The translations under genes were made by a program, and so were the position numbers. A stretch of 57,126 nt of DNA from Dicyema japonicum (Eukaryota; Dicyemida; Rhombozoa; Dicyemidae), in assembly GCA_011109175.1 (NCBI GenBank), contig RDEW01000122.1, positions 1 through 57,126 of the forward strand, read 5' to 3'. A model generated the notes under the pieces. That model searched no databases. It was not told the origin of the DNA and saw only the letters and a list, made by a program, of their open reading frames with translations. Shown here piece after piece: positions 30,345 through 40,900 of this stretch. Position 1 is the stretch's first letter. Each line of letters opens with the position of its first letter.

Positions 30345-32330
30345 TTAGTAGAAAAATTTTTCCAACCAAGATTTTCCTCGAAACAGTGTCAAAGGCTTTG
30401 TTGATGTCAATAAGATTGTGCGTTTGTGAGGCGGAGGATGGGTGTTAAAACCGTCGGCAATGAACTGCGATAAAGTTGCCAAGTATGTAGCGGTGGACCT
30501 ACCGCGGAGGAAACCATGTTGAAATATAGGACGCGGAAGATACGGAATAATGACTGATAATACAAGTTTCTCCATAATTTTTGACAGTGTGCTGGTAACG
30601 GAAATAGGCCTGTAGGATGCAGGTTCTGTCTCTGGTTTCCCAGCCTTCAATATCGGTCTGATGATAGAATTCTTCCAAATCTTAGGAATAATATTATAGT
30701 TAATGGACAGATTGTATATATGCGTGAGGTAGCCAATTGCGTAGTGGCTTAGGTGTTTTAGGTGAATAGAAGATACTTTGTCAGGCCCGCACGCCCGTGA
30801 GCTCTTTAATCTGGTGATCACATCCAAGACTTGGTCATCTGTGAATAGTTCGTGATAAGGTTCCTTCTTCGGTTTATGGGCACGCACCTTAATGTCCAGG
30901 TGTTTCGAGAATGGTTTGAAGCTAATTCCAGCGTAATGTTTCATAAGGATGTTAGGATGTAGGTGGCATAAGTGTTCAGGAGAAGACTTTCCGGTTCCGT
31001 CTGCATCATCCAGCTCCGACTTGACTTGTTTAAGAGTTTTCCAGAAGTGTCGGGATGTACTTTTCCTGTCGAGGTGGTTAACTAGATGCTGCCATCTCTT
31101 GTCCTTGTGTTCTTTTATGCTCTGACAGATTCTTTTATTCAGTTGTCTGAGGGCTGTCAAAGACTTCATGTCCAACAGATGGCATCTCTTCAGCCGGTCT
31201 CTTTGTTTTATAAGACTTATTGTATAAGAGCTGAGGGTAGGAATAAACTTCTTGTATGACGATATAGGAATAAAAATATGGTCAGCTTTCTGAATGGCAG
31301 CGCTGATAATTTCTGCGGCCTCGTCAATAGAGCGTATTGGGAAGGATAATCTCCCGGCCAAGAATTTATCCACAAGGTTACTGAAACCAGACCAGTCAAC
31401 CTTCGTATAATCCTTGAATCTTTTTGATTCCGCCGACCGTCTCCTGTATCGTCGAAGACCTCTCAATTTTAGAAGGATTGGATTGTGGTCACTGGGGAAG
31501 CCGTAAAAGACGTTCCAGGAAATGAGTCCAGCCAGAGAAGGTGAGCATAACGTTAAGTCAGGGGATGTGCAGCTATCAGTCATCCTTAATGGGGTCCTCG
31601 TATGTGAGTTAGGGTTGTTCAGTATAATCAGGTCAGGAAGATAATTTGCAATGAGTTCTCCTCGGTTATCAGAGGATTGGGAAGTGAGCCAAACGGGATG
31701 TCGTGCATTAAGATCCCCACATAACAGTAGATTTTTCAATGTTGAAATGCGTGATAAATCAGGGGTGTAAGATGACGGACACGATCCTTGTGGAGGAATA
31801 TATATATTAGCCAAATGGATCCAAAAGGACGGGAATAACTCGATTTTGACAGTAATCTGCTCCAAAGTCTTGTCGGAGCCAAGAAGCTCCGAGGTTCGTT
31901 GGGTTGTATCCATAAAAAGAATATCGTTCTTTATAATAGTAAGTAGTCCTCCTCCGCGTCCTCCCTGACGATCTTTACGGATCACTGTGTATCCGGGAAA
32001 AGAGGGTGTTGGTATGGAGGGAGATAGCTTGGACTCCTGTATTAAAGCGAGGTCAGCCTCATTTTCGCGGAGGAGTGCCCGGAGTTCAAAGATTTTCTTC
32101 CTGATCCCATTCGTATTCAGTTGTAAAAAACCTCTCCATGGACCAGGATTGGTTTCGACGTCCCCACATAGAGAATCAAAAGTCTGGATAAATGGGGACA
32201 CCAGAGAGGGTCGAAGACACAGGAGATGAAAGGACCACCAGACGGTGGGGAGAAGCTGTTGGCTCTTTTCGTTCCATTTTGGAATGGGTGAACACCGTTT
32301 CTGGTGAGCCACATGACACCACGCTAACAT
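30345..32330 (-). CDS. LINE polyprotein part 1: 2A peptide, APE endonuclease, start of RT
   Basis: Methionine at 32,330 is the first in-frame start inside the element (the frame is open to 32,399 in flanking DNA). Residues about 56-64 are GDVETNPGP, a complete 2A ribosome-skipping motif. APE endonuclease motifs follow in order: LQLNTNGIRKK, LALIQESKL, GGRGGGLLTIIKND, NIYIPP, LLCGDLNARHPVW, CTSPDLTLCSP and GFPSDHNPI, covering the catalytic Asn, Glu, Asp-Asn and Asp-His pairs. After a charged linker (SLIKQRDRLKRCH) the RT starts with DQVLDVITRLKSSRACGPDK, YRPISVTSTLSKIMEKLVL and FQHGFLRGRSTATYLATL. The frame is lost at the DINKAFD block. Nicks target DNA and primes reverse transcription. Confidence 0.9.
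   Translation of the reverse strand: MLAWCHVAHQKRCSPIPKWNEKSQQLLPTVWWSFHLLCLRPSLVSPFIQTFDSLCGDVETNPGPWRGFLQLNTNGIRKKIFELRALLRENEADLALIQESKLSPSIPTPSFPGYTVIRKDRQGGRGGGLLTIIKNDILFMDTTQRTSELLGSDKTLEQITVKIELFPSFWIHLANIYIPPQGSCPSSYTPDLSRISTLKNLLLCGDLNARHPVWLTSQSSDNRGELIANYLPDLIILNNPNSHTRTPLRMTDSCTSPDLTLCSPSLAGLISWNVFYGFPSDHNPILLKLRGLRRYRRRSAESKRFKDYTKVDWSGFSNLVDKFLAGRLSFPIRSIDEAAEIISAAIQKADHIFIPISSYKKFIPTLSSYTISLIKQRDRLKRCHLLDMKSLTALRQLNKRICQSIKEHKDKRWQHLVNHLDRKSTSRHFWKTLKQVKSELDDADGTGKSSPEHLCHLHPNILMKHYAGISFKPFSKHLDIKVRAHKPKKEPYHELFTDDQVLDVITRLKSSRACGPDKVSSIHLKHLSHYAIGYLTHIYNLSINYNIIPKIWKNSIIRPILKAGKPETEPASYRPISVTSTLSKIMEKLVLSVIIPYLPRPIFQHGFLRGRSTATYLATLSQFIADGFNTHPPPHKRTILLTSTKPLTLFRGKSWLEKFFY
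32139..32165 (-). other. 2A-like ribosome-skipping motif (GDVETNPGP)
   Basis: Codons 32,165 down to 32,139 encode G-D-V-E-T-N-P-G-P, matching the canonical D(V/I)ExNPGP. Skipping would release a 63-residue N-terminal peptide ending NPG and start the endonuclease-RT protein with Pro. The preceding residues (SFHLLCLRPSLVSPF) are hydrophobic, as upstream 2A contexts often are. Confidence 0.85.
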
Positions 32331-32364
32331 TCGACCTGATATTGATGATATATGCAAAAACAAT
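32328..32364 (+). repeat. 37-bp exact copy of hAT C-terminal coding sequence
   Basis: Identical to 33,828-33,864, which encodes the end of the hAT transposase (RPDIDDICKNN). The match begins exactly where the LINE starts (32,328-32,330), so it is flanking DNA left over from another hAT copy, or filler acquired during LINE insertion. Confidence 0.75.
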
Positions 32365-32568
32365 CCTATATACAGCCTCAACCAAAAAACTATGGGCATC
32401 TGGGATTTGGAGAGGACTACTCGAATTGCTAAAAAAAGGACATGTCAATTTAGTCAATTCCTGCGATCCTTGCGGAAATGAGATTGTACTGTTCTGGTGG
32501 AGACGACGAGAAATAAAGTATAATATATGTTGTATATCTCTAGATTTGGACATTCAGATACACTCAAT

Positions 32569-32672
32569 CCCATAAATGTTGACCCAATTCCTATAAATTT
32601 GTCCCAATTCCCATAAATGTTGACCCAATTCCCATAAATGTTGTCCCAATTCCCATAAATGATGTCCAAGTT
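32569..32672 (-). repeat. Left TIR iterons, five 21-bp units
   Basis: Tandem units of the type CCCATAAATGTTGWCCCAATT (20-21 bp). Units differ by single bases (cctataaatttg in the second, gatgtcc in the last). They are inverted relative to the right-hand array. Probable transposase binding sites. Confidence 0.8.
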
Positions 32673-32844
32673 ATATAAATAATACACAAGTAAATCTATA
32701 TTTTAAAATTTTAATTTTTTAGATTTGTTATCAACTAATACAGATATGAGAAGTCGCAAGGTTTTATGAACGAAAGTCTATTTATCACTTCGATCAGTAA
32801 AAAGAGTTTGAATAGGTGTATACAAAAAGTGTTACAACATTTTA

Positions 32845-33030
32845 TTTACCCCCTTATTCAACTGACTTGAACCCAATTGAAAACTTTTTTATTGTGTGAA
32901 ATCTCGCCTAAATGTAATTAGACCAAGAGTAACTGTAAGAGGAGAATTGCTAACAACTATCGGATTTTGTTATGAGTGGTCTCGAAACCGAGAATTTGTC
33001 CTCATATTACAGTTTTTGGGAAAGGGTAAA
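32845..33030 (+). pseudogene. Tc1/mariner-like transposase C-terminal relic
   Basis: LPPYSTDLNPIENFFIV, then after a one-base shift KSRLNVIRPRVTVRGELLTT and IGFCYEWSRNREFVL. PxYSPDLNPIEN carries the third catalytic acidic residue (E of IEN) of the DDE/D nuclease of IS630-Tc1-mariner transposases, and the following basic segment fits the usual C-terminus. The DNA-binding domain and first two catalytic Asp residues are absent, so the protein is not functional. Confidence 0.75.
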
Positions 33031-33100
33031 TGGAATTAATAACAGATTAATTGAATAAAATACTTTTTTCCTAAATTATTTATTAGTATAATATATATAA

Positions 33101-33246
33101 CTTGGACATCATTTATGGGATTTGGGTCATCATTTATGGGAATTGGGACAACATTTATGGGAATTGGGACAACATTTATGGGAATTGGGACAACATTTAT
33201 GGGAATTGGGTCAACATTTATGGGAATTGGGTCAACATTTATGGGA
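33101..33246 (+). repeat. Right TIR iterons, seven 21-bp units
   Basis: Tandem copies of AATTGGGWCAACATTTATGGG. The open frame through it (MGIGTTF repeated, seven residues per unit) is a by-product of the 21-bp period. Seven units here against five on the left. Confidence 0.85.
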
Positions 33247-33346
33247 TTCAGTGTAAATGCAGTTAAATCTTTCAATTGCTGTCAAGATATGTCAGTTTTA
33301 GCGTCTTTTTGTTCAACCAGAACAAAAAGTCAATTCTGGAGAGACA

Positions 33347-33354
33347 CTTTAATT
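33347..33354. repeat. Target-site duplication, left (ctttaatt)
   Basis: Eight bases identical to 34,135-34,142, flanking the hAT element exactly, as hAT insertion produces. Confidence 0.85.
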
Positions 33355-34134
33355 CAGAGGTTGTCAAACGGTGTGCCGCGAGACAATTTCTAGTGTGCCG
33401 CCTGCCAAGAACAAATTTGAATAAATTTATATACATTTTTGACCTAATTAATTTAAAAAGATAAACAAATTAAAATAATCATTTTTTTATTATATATTAA
33501 ATGACATTTACATTAGAAATTGAAAAATATTTTTAGATACGAAATCCTTTTCTTGTGTCAGAATCAAACACAAAGAAAATGAAAACTTATTGCACTGTTT
33601 AATGATCGATCCTTAAAGTTAATGATGACGGAGTTAGACATTGGAGAATTTTGGATATATATTCGAAACATATATCCCAGTTTATCAAAACAAGAACTGA
33701 CCATAATTTTACAGTTTTCAACGACCTATTTATACGAAACAGGTTTTTCTACGCTGCATAATATGAAATATAACAAACGTGAAAGTTTGAGAAACATTGA
33801 TGCTGAAATGCGAGTGACTTTGTCAATCATTCGACCTGATATTGATGATATATGCAAAAACAATAATAATTAAGATTTCGGCGGTGTCCACTTTGGATGG
33901 ATGGCAGTTTAAAATATGCTTACTGGGATAAATTAACGAATTAACACTTAATAATTTTGTTCAAATAAATTTAGATAATTAAGATTTCACTTTTTTATTA
34001 ATAAAAATTTGGGTATTAAATTACCAATTTTAGTACTTAGTTTTACACATCTTAAAAATTTAATTTTTTATTTTTTAATGTGTGCCGTGGATTATTTTTT
34101 ACGATTAGCGAGAATTATTTTTTGAAAATCTCTG
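33355..34134. mobile_element. hAT element, non-autonomous, 780 bp
   Basis: Ends are CAGAGGTTGTCAAA on the left and, reverse-complemented, CAGAGATTTTCAAA on the right (12 of 14 bases match), bordered by an 8-bp target-site duplication. Subterminal GTGTGCCG motifs occur twice at the left end and once at the right (TGTGTGCCGTGG). The inside is the C-terminus of a ZBED-type hAT transposase plus AT-rich DNA, so it needs a partner transposase. It also carries half of the GC-rich repeat at 33,876-33,908. Confidence 0.88.
33535..33873 (+). pseudogene. hAT (ZBED/hATC-type) transposase C-terminal relic
   Basis: Frame-broken NPFLVSESNTKKMK and ALFNDRSLKV lead into the open frame 33,622-33,873: ELDIGEFWIYIRNIYPSLSK, LQFSTTYLYETGFSTLHNMK and IRPDIDDICKNNNN-stop. 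This is the hATC dimerisation region of ZBED5-like transposases (FWxSxxxEYPxLSxxAL, PFxTTYLCExGFSxL, RLxxExDLRVxLSxIxPxIxxLCK). The DDE catalytic core is absent. Confidence 0.85.
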
Positions 34135-34142
34135 CTTTAATT
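34135..34142. repeat. Target-site duplication, right (ctttaatt)
   Basis: Matches 33,347-33,354. Confidence 0.85.
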
Positions 34143-34436
34143 CACATCATGTTAATTGTTCAAGATAATATCCAATGCACGAAAACTAGCTATGGAAGAA
34201 CTCCAAAAAAATTTTAAAATTAAAAGTTCACATTTAATTATTGGAAGCATTCTCCAGGACAACTAATATTGGAAGTTTCTGAAATTTTTATCAAAGGTTA
34301 TTTAATATTCGATTCAATAAACTTTAAAATGGCAATTTTTAGTTCGTTTTTTTAGTTACGTTTCATAAAAACAACAGTAAACAATGACTGTGTTAATAAG
34401 TTTAAAAATCATTTAAAATTAAGAGACATGGTGAAT
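34143..34436. other. AT-rich intergenic DNA
   Basis: Nothing recognised. Confidence 0.3.
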
Positions 34437-34600
34437 TCATTAACTGACCTGCTAAACAGGATCATCGCGAAAAAACGATAGGAGAGAAAGGAGCTGGTTC
34501 ATTGCGCGTATTTCCTTGCAAATCGTCAGGAGAAATGCGTTTTCAATTCTGAGAGCAGCCAGCAGTTGCCACTGTTAGTTTTTTCGTTTCAATTATATTT
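34437..34600 (+). repeat. Dispersed repeat, copy 2
   Basis: Same family as 23,505-23,690, same orientation. Differs by a small deletion after CTGCTAAACAG and scattered changes. It lies 330 bp before the satellite. Confidence 0.6.
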
Positions 34601-34929
34601 TTTTAATTAGTTAAAAGTTATATTTTCTAATAAAAATAGAAAAACAACATATTCCTCTATACATATACGGTTAGTTGAAAAAAATCTCCTACATGATTAT
34701 TTATTCAGAAAAAATTTTTATCTAAAATTATTATCTAAAGATCGATATTTTTAAATTGATGACTTTTAGAATTACATTATTCTATATTTTAATAAAGTTT
34801 TTTATTAACATTTTTCATATTTAAAAAATTTTTTATCTAGATAAAATTGTTCTCATCCGTAGGCCGCAATATCGCTGTCATTTGCTTGCAAAAAATCCCC
34901 ATCTTCTGATTGCTTTATATTCAGTCAAT
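34601..34929. other. AT-rich DNA before the assembly join
   Basis: Nothing recognised. It ends at the N at 34,930. Confidence 0.35.
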
Positions 34930-34930
34930 N
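34930..34930. other. Single N: assembly join or unresolved base
   Basis: The only ambiguous base in the window. It sits exactly at the start of the satellite (the next bases are TATAAAAAGAATTTGAGAC, the middle of a monomer). Confidence 0.9.
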
Positions 34931-37900
34931 TATAAAAAGAATTTGAGACTAAAATTTGTGTAGGTTCTAATTGTTGATTTTCAATATGTGAATTAACTCG
35001 CAGAAATTTCGGATATCAATAAAAGGTATAAAAAGAATTTGGGACTAAAATGCGTGTAAATTGTTGAATATTAATTATGAATTAACTCGCAGGATATTTT
35101 GGAACACAATAGGAATATAAAAGAATTTGAGACTAAAATTTGTGAGGTTCTAATTGTTGATTTTCAATATATGAATTATCTTGCAGGGAATTTTGGAACA
35201 CAATAAGATGGAATAAAAGAATTTGGGACTAAAATTCGTGTAGGTTTAATTGTTGATTTTCAATATATGAATTAACTCGCAGGGAATTTTGGAACACAAA
35301 GCATATAAAAAGAATTTGAGACTAAAATAAGTGAGGGTACTAATTCTTGATTTTCATTGTATGAATTAACTCGCTGGAATTTTGGATCACAATACAAAGG
35401 TATAAAACTTTTGTTCATTTTCAATATCTGAATTAACTCACTGGGAATTTTGGATCACAATACAAAGGTTTAAAAAGAATTTTAGACTAAAATTTGTGTT
35501 GGTTTAAATGTTGATTTTCAAATATATGAATTAACTCGCTGGGAATTTTGGATAACAATAAAAAGGTATAAAAAGAATTTGGGACTAAAATTCTATTAGG
35601 TTCTAATTGTTGATTTTCAATATATAAATTAACTCGCAGAAAATTTCGGATCACAATAAAAGGTATAAAAAGAATTTGGGACTAAAATTCGTGTAGGTTT
35701 AATTGTTGAATATTAATATATGAATTAACTCGCTGGATATTTTGGAACACAATAGAAGATATAAAAGAATTTGGGAGTAAATTTCGTGTAGGTTTTAATT
35801 ATTGATTTTCTTTATATGAATTAACTCGCAGGGAATTTTGGATAACTATAAAAAGGTATAAAAAGAATTTGGGACTAAAATGCGAGTGGTTTAATTTGAA
35901 TATTAATATATGAATTAACTCGCAGGATATTTTGGAACACAATAAAAGATATAAAAAGAATTTGGGACCAAAATTTGAGTAGGTTCTAATTGTTGATTTT
36001 CAATATATGAATTATCTTGCAGGGAATTTTGGAACACAATACTAAGATATAAAAAGAATTTGGGACTAAAATAAGTGAGGGTACTAATTCTTGATTTACC
36101 TTGTATGAATTAATCGCTGGGAATTTTGGATCACAATAAAAGGTATAAAAAGAATTTGAGACTAAAATTTGTGTAGGTTTAATTGTTGATTTTCAATATA
36201 TGAATTAACTCGCTGGAATTTTGGATCACAATACAAAAGTATAAAAAGAATTTAAGATTAAAATTTGTGACGGTTCTAATACTTGATTTTTAATGTATGA
36301 ATTAACTCGCTGAAATTTTGGATCACAATACAAAGGTATAAATAGTATTTTAGACTAAAATTTGTGTAGGTTTAATTGTTGATTTTTAATGAATGAATTA
36401 ACTCGCTGGAATTTTGGATCACAATACAAAGGTATAAAAAGAATTTAAGACTAAAATTTGTGTCGGTTCTAATTCTGATTTTTATTGTATGAATTAACTC
36501 GCAATGAGTATTTTGGATAACAATACAAAGGTATAAAAACTTTTGTGTAGGTTCATTTTCAATATGAATTAACTCGCTGGAATTTTGGATAACAATACAA
36601 AGGTATAAAAAAATTTGGGACTAAAATTTGTGTAGGTTTAATAGTTGATTTTTAATGTATGAATTAACTCGCAGTGAATTTTGGATAACAATACAAAGGT
36701 ATAAAAAGAATTTGAGACTAAAATAAGTGAGGGTACTAATTCTTGATTTTCATTGTATGAATTAACTCGCTGGGAATTTTGGATCACAATACAAAGGTAT
36801 AAAAAGAATTTAGACTAAAATTTGTGTAGGTTTAATTGTTGATTTTCAATATATGAATTAACTCACTGGTAATTTTGGATCAAATACCAAGATATAAAAA
36901 GAATTTGAGACTAAAATAAGTGAGGGTACTAATTCTTGATTTTCATTGTATGAATTAACTCGCTGGGATTTTTGGATCACAATACAAAGGTATAAAAGAA
37001 TTTGAGACTAAAATTTGTGTTGGTTTAATGTTCATTTTCAATATATGAATTAACTCACTGGGAATTTTGGATCACAATACAAAGGTATAAAAAGAATTTT
37101 AGACTAAAATAAGTGAGGGTACTAATTCTTGATTTTCATTGTATGAATTAACTCGCTGAAATTTTGGATCACAATAAAGAAAGTATAAAATTTGTTATTT
37201 TCATATGAATTAACTCGCTGGAATTTTGGAAAACAATAAAATGGAATAAAAGAATTTGGGACTAAAATGCGTGTAGGTTTAATTGTTGATTTTCAATATA
37301 TGAATTAACTCGCTGGGAATTTTGGATCACAATAGCAAGATATAAAAAGAATTTGAGACTAAAATAAGTGAGGGTACTAATTGTTGATTTTCAATATATG
37401 AATTAACTCGCAGGGAATTTTGGAAAACAATAAAAAGGAATAAAAAGATTTAGACTAAAATTCGTGTAGGTTAATTGTTGATTTTCAATAAATGAATTAT
37501 CTTGCAGGTAATTTTGGAACACAATAAAAGATATAAAAGAATTTGGGACTAAAATTCTATTAGGTTCTAATTGTTGATTTTCAATATGTAAATTAACTCG
37601 CAGAGAATTTCGGATAACAATAAAAAGGTATAAAAAGAATTTGGGACTAAAATGCGTGTAGGTTTAATTGTTGAATATTAATATATGAATTATCTCGCTG
37701 GAAATTTTGGAACACAATAAAAAGGTATAAAAAGAATTTGGGACTAAAATGCTTTAGGTTCTAATTGTGATTTTCATTATATGAATTAACTCGCTGGAAT
37801 TTTGGATCACAATACTAAGATATAAAACCTTTATTATTTTGATATTTATGAATTAACTCGCTGGGTATTTTGGATAACAATACAAAGGTATAAAAGAATT

Positions 37901-40900
37901 TGAGACTAAAATTTGAGTAGGTTTAATTGTTGATTTTCAATGTATGAATTAACTCGCTGGGAATTTTGGATCACAATACAAAGGTATAAAAAGAATTTGA
38001 GACTAAAATTTGTGAGGGTACTAATTCTTGATTTTCATTGTATGAATTAATCGCGGGGAATTTTGGATCACAATAGAAGGTATAAATAATTTGAGACTAA
38101 AATTTGAGTATGTTTAATTGTTGATTTTTAATATATGAATTAACTCGCGGGGTATTTTGGATCACAATACAAGATATAAAAAAATTTGTGACTAAAATGC
38201 GTGTAGGTACTAATTGTTGATTTTCATTGTATGAATTAACTCGCGGGGAATTTTGGATCACAATACAAGATATAAAAAGAATTTGTGACTAAAATGCGTG
38301 TAGGTACTAATTGTTGATTTTCATTGTATGAATTAACTCGCGGGGAATTTTGGATCACAATAGAAGATATAAAAAATTTGAGACTAAAATTTGTGTAGAA
38401 TTTTGATTTTTATTGTATGAATTAACTCGCGGGGTATTTTGGATCACAATACTAAGATATAAAAAGAATTTGAGACTAAAATGCGTGAGGTAGTAATTGT
38501 TGATTTTCATTGTATGAATTAACTCGCGGGGAATTTTGGATAACAATACAAAGATATAAAAAGAATTTGAGACTAAAATTTGAGTATGTTTATTTGTTGA
38601 TTTTTAATATATGAATTAACTCGCAGGTAATTTTGGATCACAATAGAAAGGTATAAAAAGAATTTGAGACTAAAATAAGTGAGGGTACTAATTCTCGATT
38701 TTCATTGTATGAATTAACTCGCTGGAATTTTGGATCACAATACAAAGGTATAAAACTTTTGTTCATTTTCAATATCTGAATTAACTCACTGGAATTTTGG
38801 ATCACAATACAAAGGTATAAAAAGAATTTTAGACTAAAATTTGTGTAGGTTTATTTGTTGATTTAAATATATGAATTAACTCGCTGGTAATTTTGGATCA
38901 CAATAGCAAGATATAAAAAGAATTTGAGACTAAAATAAGTGAGGGTACTAATTCTCGATTTTCATTGTATGAATTAACTCGCTGGGAATGTTGGATCACA
39001 ATACAAAGGTATAAAAAGAATTTGAGACTAAAATTTGTGTAGGTTTAATTGTTGATTTTCATATATGAATTAACTCGCTGGGAATTTTGGATAACAATAC
39101 AAAGGTTAAAAGAATTTTAGACTAAAATTTGTGTATGTTTAATTGTTGATTTTTAATGTATGAATTAACTCGCTGGGTATTTTGGATCACAATACAAGAT
39201 ATAAAAAGAATTTGTGACTAAAATGCGTGTAGGTACTAATTGTTGATTTTCATTGTATGAATTAACTCGCTGTAATTTTGGATCACAATACAAGATATAA
39301 AAAGAATTTGGGACTAAAATGCGTGTAGGTAGTAATTGTTGATTTTCATTGTATGAATTAACTCGCGGGGAATTTTGGATAACAATAGAAGGTATAAAAG
39401 AATTTGAGACTAAAATTTGTGTATGTTTAATTGTTGATTTTTATTGTATGAATTAACTCGCGGGGTATTTTGGATCACAATACTAAGATATAAAAAGAAT
39501 TTGTGACTAAAATTCGTGTAGGTTGTAATTGTTGATTTTCATTGTATGAATTAACTCGCGGGGAATTTTGGATCACAATAGAAAAATATAAAAAGAATTT
39601 GTGACTAAAATTCGTGTAGGTAATTGTTGATTTTCAATGTATGAATTAACTCGCGGGGTATTTTGGATCACAATAGTAAAATATAAAAGAATTTGTGACT
39701 AAAATGCGTGTAGGTACTAATTGTTGATTTTCATTGTATGAATTAACTCGCTCGTAATTTTGGATAACAATACAAAGGTATAAAACTTTTGTTCATTTTC
39801 ATATCTGAATTAACTCGCTGGGAATTTTGGATCACAATACAAAGGTTTAAAAAGAATTTTAGACTAAAATTTGTGTAGGTTTAATTGTTGATTTTAAATA
39901 TGAATTAACTCGCTGGGAATTTTGGATCACAATACCAAGATATAAAAAGAATTTGAGACTAAAATAAGTGAGGGTACTAATTCTTGATTTTCATTGTATG
40001 AATTAACTCGCTGGGAATTTTGGATCACAATACAAAGGTATAACTTTTGTTCATTTTCAATATGAATTAACTCGCTGGGAATTTTGGATCACAATACAAA
40101 GGTATAAAAGAATTTTAGACTAAAATTTGTGTTGGTTTAAATGTTGATTTTAATATATGAATTAACTGACTGGTAATTTTGGATCACAATACCAAGATAT
40201 AAAAAGAATTTGAGACTAAAATAAGTGAGGGTACTAATTCTTGATTTTCATTGTATGAATTAACTCGCTGGGAATTTTGGATCACAATACCAAGATATAA
40301 AAAGAATTTTAGACTAAAATAAGTGAGGGTACTAATTCTTTATTTTCATTGTATGAATTAACTCGCTGAAATTTTGGATAACAATAGAAGGTATAAAAGT
40401 ATTTGAGACTAAAATTTGTGTAGGTTTAATTGTTGATTTTCAATATATGAATTAACTCGCTGGTAATTTTGGATCACAATAGCAAGATATAAAAAGAATT
40501 TGAGACTAAAATAAGTGAGGGTACTAATTCTTGATTTTCATTGTATGAATTAACTCGCTGGGAATTTTGGATCACAATACAAATATAAAAAGAATTTTAG
40601 ACTAAAATAAGTGAGGGTACTAATTCTTTATTTTCATTGTATGAATTAATTCGCTGGGAATTTTGGATCACAATAGAAGGTATAAAAAGAATTTAGACTA
40701 AAATTTGTGTAGATTGTTGATTTTCAATTATGAATTAACTCGCTGGTAATTTTGGATCACAATAGCAAGATATAAAAAGAATTTGAGACTAAAATAAGTG
40801 AGGGTACTAATTCTTGATTTTCATTGTATGAATTAACTCGCTGGGATTTTTGGATCACAATACAAAGGTATAAAAGAATTTTAGACTAAAATTTGTGTAG

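Larger units (their letters stand above)
29333..32330 (-). mobile_element. Nearly complete non-LTR retrotransposon (family B)
   Basis: About 3 kb, containing one protein with 2A peptide, APE endonuclease, RT and a short C-terminal domain, then a 3' UTR with hairpin CTCGG-tgtt-CCCGGGG and a TTATTAAAATAAATAAATAA tail near 29,333-29,358. Only two one-base frameshifts (about 30,345 and 30,415) interrupt it, so it inserted recently. The 5' boundary is put at about 32,330 because from there outward the sequence equals 33,828-33,864 of the hAT element. No upstream promoter region is evident, so it is probably slightly 5'-truncated. The stem-loop plus microsatellite tail fits CR1/L2-like elements better than poly(A)-tailed clades. 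Confidence 0.9.
32543..33265. mobile_element. Defective Tc1/mariner-like element with iteron-built TIRs
   Basis: Both ends have the same outer sequence in opposite orientation (AGATTT....ACACT(C/G)AATCCCATAAATG), then tandem 21-bp units, then GATGTCCAAGTTATATA. Between them lies a transposase C-terminal relic with PYSTDLNPIENFF. Flanking TA dinucleotides are present at both ends, but the exact edges are uncertain by a few bases. About 720 bp, so internally deleted and non-autonomous. Confidence 0.75.

Noticed and set aside
29415-30404. Plus-strand ORFs (29,415-29,777, 29,768-30,037, 29,799-30,083, 30,201-30,404)
   Set aside because: Antisense shadows of the minus-strand LINE protein, whose RT motifs are unambiguous.
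33115-33393. 92-codon ORF with MGIGTTF repeats as a gene
   Set aside because: It is the translation of the 21-bp iterons of the transposon TIR. The antisense frame 33,036-33,275 is open for the same reason.
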